In this document: one piece after another, positions 30,735 to 31,848 of the stretch | Position numbering within the stretch: the first letter of the stretch is position 1 | Layout: each line of letters opens with the position of its first letter | Source: Cudoniella acicularis | Lineage: Eukaryota; Ascomycota; Leotiomycetes; Helotiales; Helotiaceae | Length of the DNA: 31,848 bases | Direction: 5' to 3' | NCBI GenBank assembly: GCA_013054445.1 | Contig: JAAMPI010000571.1 | Location: 1-31,848 of the forward strand | The notes under the pieces: generated by a model | The model's database searches: none | Seen by the model: only the letters and a program-made list of their open reading frames with translations | What the model was told of the DNA's origin: nothing | Translations under genes and position numbers: made by a program

Positions 30735-31848
30735 GGTTCTGTCGCTGCGAGAGAAGATCGATGTAGGACGTTCTAGACATGTTTGATTAGGATTGACAAC
30801 AGGTGACTGGAATTAGCACCCACATGGAAAGTGCACATATTTTGTTCAGGGTGGGAATGTGTTGTTTGAGCGAAGATCCTTTGCAGCTGCAGCTGCTTAT
30901 CTCCCATCAATTCACATACAAGGCAAGGTAGTGCGCGGTAAGGTCAATTGAACCCTCTGAGTGTAATACTTGGATGTACTACTTGGCTGGATAGACCCAG
31001 TCGCTCTTCTCGGGGGAGCGAAGGCATAAAACCCTGTTTGCAACGTAGTTCCAGACAACACCAGGCTGAAGATTGCCAGCTGGGGTTGATAAGGGTTAAA
31101 CTAGAGCCTCGTAGAGAGAGCGAGGTGTTGTTCAGTCTCAAGGGAGTGCTCGCAAGTGAATATTTAACGTTTTGAAGGAAGTTCACGATACCACTCAGCT
31201 CCTCTTGCGTTGATCTGAAATCCAAAGGATTCATAAATTTGTGGTGTTGATGAAAGTTCGAGTGAAGTGCTCTGTTGGGGTGGCTGGCCGCGCGCGTATT
31301 TTCGTGGCGCAGCACACGCCTGCCTGCATTTCACTTATGCTGTGACAGGCTATCAAATTTATTCTACTTTTTTACCCTGTTTAGGCTAACTTTACTGATA
31401 GGCAATAAGTATATTTGCCTTCCACAACCCTTGTTTTCTCGAATTTTGTAACAAATTCTTTCTATCATAATCAAGTGATTGCGACGACTTGAGGATTTAG
31501 AAGCCGAACGGCGGGGTCTGTTCGGTCGCGAAGCCTGAAAATCGCTTGAAAATGCCCTGAATCTCACAAACCTACACGATTAGGTTCGTAAGAAGGTAAA
31601 TGCGAAAGTAAAAGCACTGACTCTCCATTTACGCCTGAAACTAAAATATAGTGGATATTTAAAAGTCGTGAATAATGTATAACACAGTCTATATATAATA
31701 ACACTACTTACGTTGTGTGCTGTAACGTGACCATGTAGTCCTTTAAAAGTGGTAAGTCCCCCCCCCCCCTTTGGGCCACCCTTTTACACTAAAAACAGCG
31801 ATTTTAAGGTATTTATAACTTTATAAAAGCTTAATATAAAAATTATAA
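30735..31848. other. Right-end intergenic region, AT-rich and transposon-like at the edge
   Basis: No supported gene. A minus-strand open frame at 30944-31315 has no domain. From about 31340 the sequence turns AT-rich, which would fit an old repeat degraded by C-to-T mutation. Near the edge a C12 run (31758-31769) is followed by ttgggccacccttttacac and a very AT-rich tail, reminiscent of the terminus of a DNA transposon or MITE. No second terminus is visible within the window, so the element cannot be classified. Confidence 0.35.

Noticed and set aside
30944..31315. 123-codon minus-strand ORF at the right end
   Set aside because: No recognisable domain; a plus-strand frame is also open; composition looks like chance.
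1..31848. Biosynthetic cluster, CRISPR array, or a new multi-gene system
   Set aside because: The recognisable genes are unrelated housekeeping or regulatory genes on both strands; no tailoring enzymes, no array-type repeats and no functional grouping are visible.

Overview
This window reads as nuclear DNA of a filamentous ascomycete (Pezizomycotina). Genes are broken by short GT-AG introns of about 40-60 nt with CTGAC/CTAAC-type branch points. Start contexts are of the CACCATG or AAAATGGC kind. Coding regions are separated by 1-3.5 kb of AT-richer non-coding DNA. The gene set (ferroportin-like exporter, Cch1 calcium channel, WHIM/PHD chromatin protein, long F-box protein, Pch1-type cyclin) is typical of that group. 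I cannot fix the class or species from sequence alone. No tRNA, rRNA, CRISPR array or intact transposon was recognised.

Layout, left to right. A ferroportin-family metal exporter runs on the minus strand and leaves the window at its left edge (1-1755). A small acidic conserved-looking protein is interrupted at an A9 tract (2417-2705, minus). About 2.5 kb follows with no supportable gene. Then comes a complete five-exon cch1 gene, the pore-forming subunit of the fungal high-affinity Ca2+ channel (5166-11849, minus). A roughly 1 kb divergent promoter region separates it from a five-exon WHIM/PHD-finger gene (12875-15709, plus). From 15.7 to 19.3 kb there is a long gene-poor stretch with a possible decayed ORF and TGTCAA-type motif clusters. 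A hypothetical gene with an in-frame TAG follows (19281-20453, minus). A two-exon F-box protein comes next, split by a second A9 frameshift (22100-25340, plus). After it are a possible tiny signal-peptide ORF and a secreted coiled-coil protein (26306-26971, plus), degenerate ~90/190-bp repeats (about 27.6-28.1 kb), and a three-exon P-TEFb cyclin (28544-30386, minus). The last stretch has a small ORF containing two N bases and an AT-rich right end that looks like transposon-derived DNA.

The genes do not form a pathway or cluster. This is ordinary housekeeping and regulatory content: metal export, calcium entry, chromatin, transcription elongation, F-box ubiquitin-ligase adaptor. I found no convincing new multi-gene system. 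The most notable signals concern gene structure. They are a 12-nt microexon and a GC-AG intron in the ferroportin gene, and three separate sites where removing exactly one base restores a reading frame. Two of those sites lie in A9 tracts and one at a CC in the cch1 N-terminus. The shared +1 pattern and the two ambiguous N bases make consensus errors the leading explanation. Real pseudogenisation or slippage on A-tracts has not been excluded.
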